In this document: in pieces, positions 5,762 to 6,231 of the stretch | How positions within the stretch are numbered: position 1 is the stretch's first letter | Layout: each line of letters starts with the position of its first letter | DNA from: Geminicoccaceae bacterium | GTDB lineage: Bacteria > Pseudomonadota > Alphaproteobacteria > Geminicoccales > Geminicoccaceae | Direction: 5' to 3' | Assembly: GCA_030824835.1 (NCBI GenBank) | Contig: JAPJRA010000241.1 | Span: forward strand, 1 to 6,231 | Length of the DNA: 6,231 nucleotides | Program-made: the position numbers and the translations under genes | The notes under the pieces: generated by a model | Database searches by the model: none | The model's input: the letters and a program-made list of their open reading frames with translations, nothing else | What the model was told of the DNA's origin: nothing

Positions 5762-5935
5762 AACATGGCTCGCCACCGGTTGCCACGGCTCCGTTGCGCG
5801 ACACTCTTGAAACTGCCATCGGTTGCCGGCAATTGCGGCGACAGTGGCTGGCACCCAGGCGACAAGCCCGGGTGAATTTGTGTCGTCCGCTCTGCAACGG
5901 AAACGCCGCAGCAGTCGGCCGACCAGTGCGAGACA

Positions 5936-5940
5936 GGGAG
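5936..5940 (+). promoter_or_regulatory. Ribosome binding site of pyk
   Basis: GGGAG lies seven bases before the ATG at 5948, a good spacing, and supports this start for pyruvate kinase. Confidence 0.75.
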
Positions 5941-5947
5941 CTATCGG

Positions 5948-6231
5948 ATGCGACGCAACCGCTGCGCCAAGATCGTGGCCACCCTTGGTCCGTCGAGTTC
6001 GACCAAGGAGCGGATCCGCGAGTTGGCCGATGCCGGGGCCGATGTGTTCCGCTTCAATTTCAGCCACGGCAGCCACGACGACCATGCCGCCCGCTTCGCC
6101 ATCCTGCGTGAGGTTGAGACCGAGCGTGGTCGTCCCATCGGCTCGATCATGGACCTGCAGGGGCCCAAGCTGCGGGTCGGACGATTCGCTGCCGGACGGG
6201 TGGTACTGGCTCGCGGTGCCAACTTCCGCCT
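5948..6231 (+). CDS. pyk: Pyruvate kinase (N-terminal 94 residues, runs off window)
   Basis: Pyruvate kinase transfers the phosphate of phosphoenolpyruvate to ADP, giving pyruvate and ATP in the last step of glycolysis; it is a cytosolic tetramer. The visible part covers the start of the catalytic barrel: KIVATLGPSSSTKERIRELADAGADVFRFNFSHG (8-41), with Arg35, Asn37 and Ser39 in the substrate/potassium-binding segment and the family's RxNFSHG motif, then GSIMDLQGPKLRVG (65-78) with Asp69. The B domain would begin just after residue 80, and the remainder lies beyond the window. The start is supported by a GGGAG ribosome site and by the position of KIVATLGP near the N-terminus as in other family members. 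The gene is divergent from the transport operon; the sequence gives no reason to link the two functionally. Confidence 0.96.
   Translation, partial: MRRNRCAKIVATLGPSSSTKERIRELADAGADVFRFNFSHGSHDDHAARFAILREVETERGRPIGSIMDLQGPKLRVGRFAAGRVVLARGANFR

Larger units (their letters stand above)
5688..5947. other. Divergent intergenic region between the transport operon and pyk
   Basis: These 260 bases separate two divergent genes and should hold both promoters. Toward the transporter a weak promoter match can be drawn on the minus strand (TTGGTC at 5742-5747, 16 bases, GCTAAC at 5720-5725). Toward pyk only TTGAAA at 5807-5812 stands out, with no convincing -10 partner. Two palindromic elements are present: an 8-base inverted repeat (5729-5761) and the perfect 10-base palindrome TTGCCGGCAA (5823-5832). 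Open frames crossing this region have no recognisable protein signature and appear to be GC-driven. No RNA gene is recognised. Confidence 0.55.

Noticed and set aside
4032..5810. A 592-codon open frame on the plus strand opposite the binding-protein gene
   Set aside because: It is antisense to a well-recognised protein, its predicted product has no recognisable family features, and long antisense frames are expected in GC-rich genes where stop codons are rare. It also runs past both ends of the binding-protein gene without a ribosome site.
5740..6111. A 123-codon plus-strand frame overlapping the start of pyk
   Set aside because: It overlaps pyk in another frame, has Arg/Pro-rich composition without a motif, and no ribosome site; pyk in this region is certain.

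Overview
The window looks like ordinary chromosomal sequence from a high-GC alphaproteobacterium, probably of the Rhodospirillales or a relative. The evidence is strong G/C preference at third codon positions, a comF / grxC / DUF1178 gene string, and protein signatures typical of that class. The lineage is inferred from gene content and composition, not from a database search. Everything except the last 284 bases is transcribed leftwards (minus strand).

Layout, in the direction of minus-strand transcription. A putative transport operon starts near 5700 and runs down to 1410. It encodes a periplasmic peptide-type (family 5) solute-binding protein, a two-helix DUF1003 membrane protein, and the two inner-membrane permeases of the DppB and DppC type. 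The genes are packed with spacings of 1 base, 31 bases and an 11-base overlap, so they are very likely co-transcribed. No ATP-binding subunit is encoded here, so the transporter must borrow or share its ATPases from elsewhere. An A/T-rich stretch around 1350-1390 follows and probably carries a new promoter. It precedes a second group: comF (phosphoribosyltransferase-like), grxC (glutaredoxin 3) and a DUF1178 zinc-ribbon protein that runs off the left edge. grxC and the DUF1178 gene share an ATGA stop/start overlap.

On the plus strand, pyruvate kinase begins at 5948 and runs off the right edge. It is divergent from the transport operon across a 260-base intergenic region containing a perfect 8-base inverted repeat.

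I see no RNA gene, mobile element, CRISPR array, phage gene or clearly new system. The points most worth a second look are the 5' end of comF, where the conserved first zinc-binding Cys pair lies upstream of every ATG/GTG/TTG in frame; the DUF1003 gene placed inside the transporter operon; the solute-binding-protein start, where the best ribosome binding site points at a CTG; and the inverted repeat upstream of the operon.
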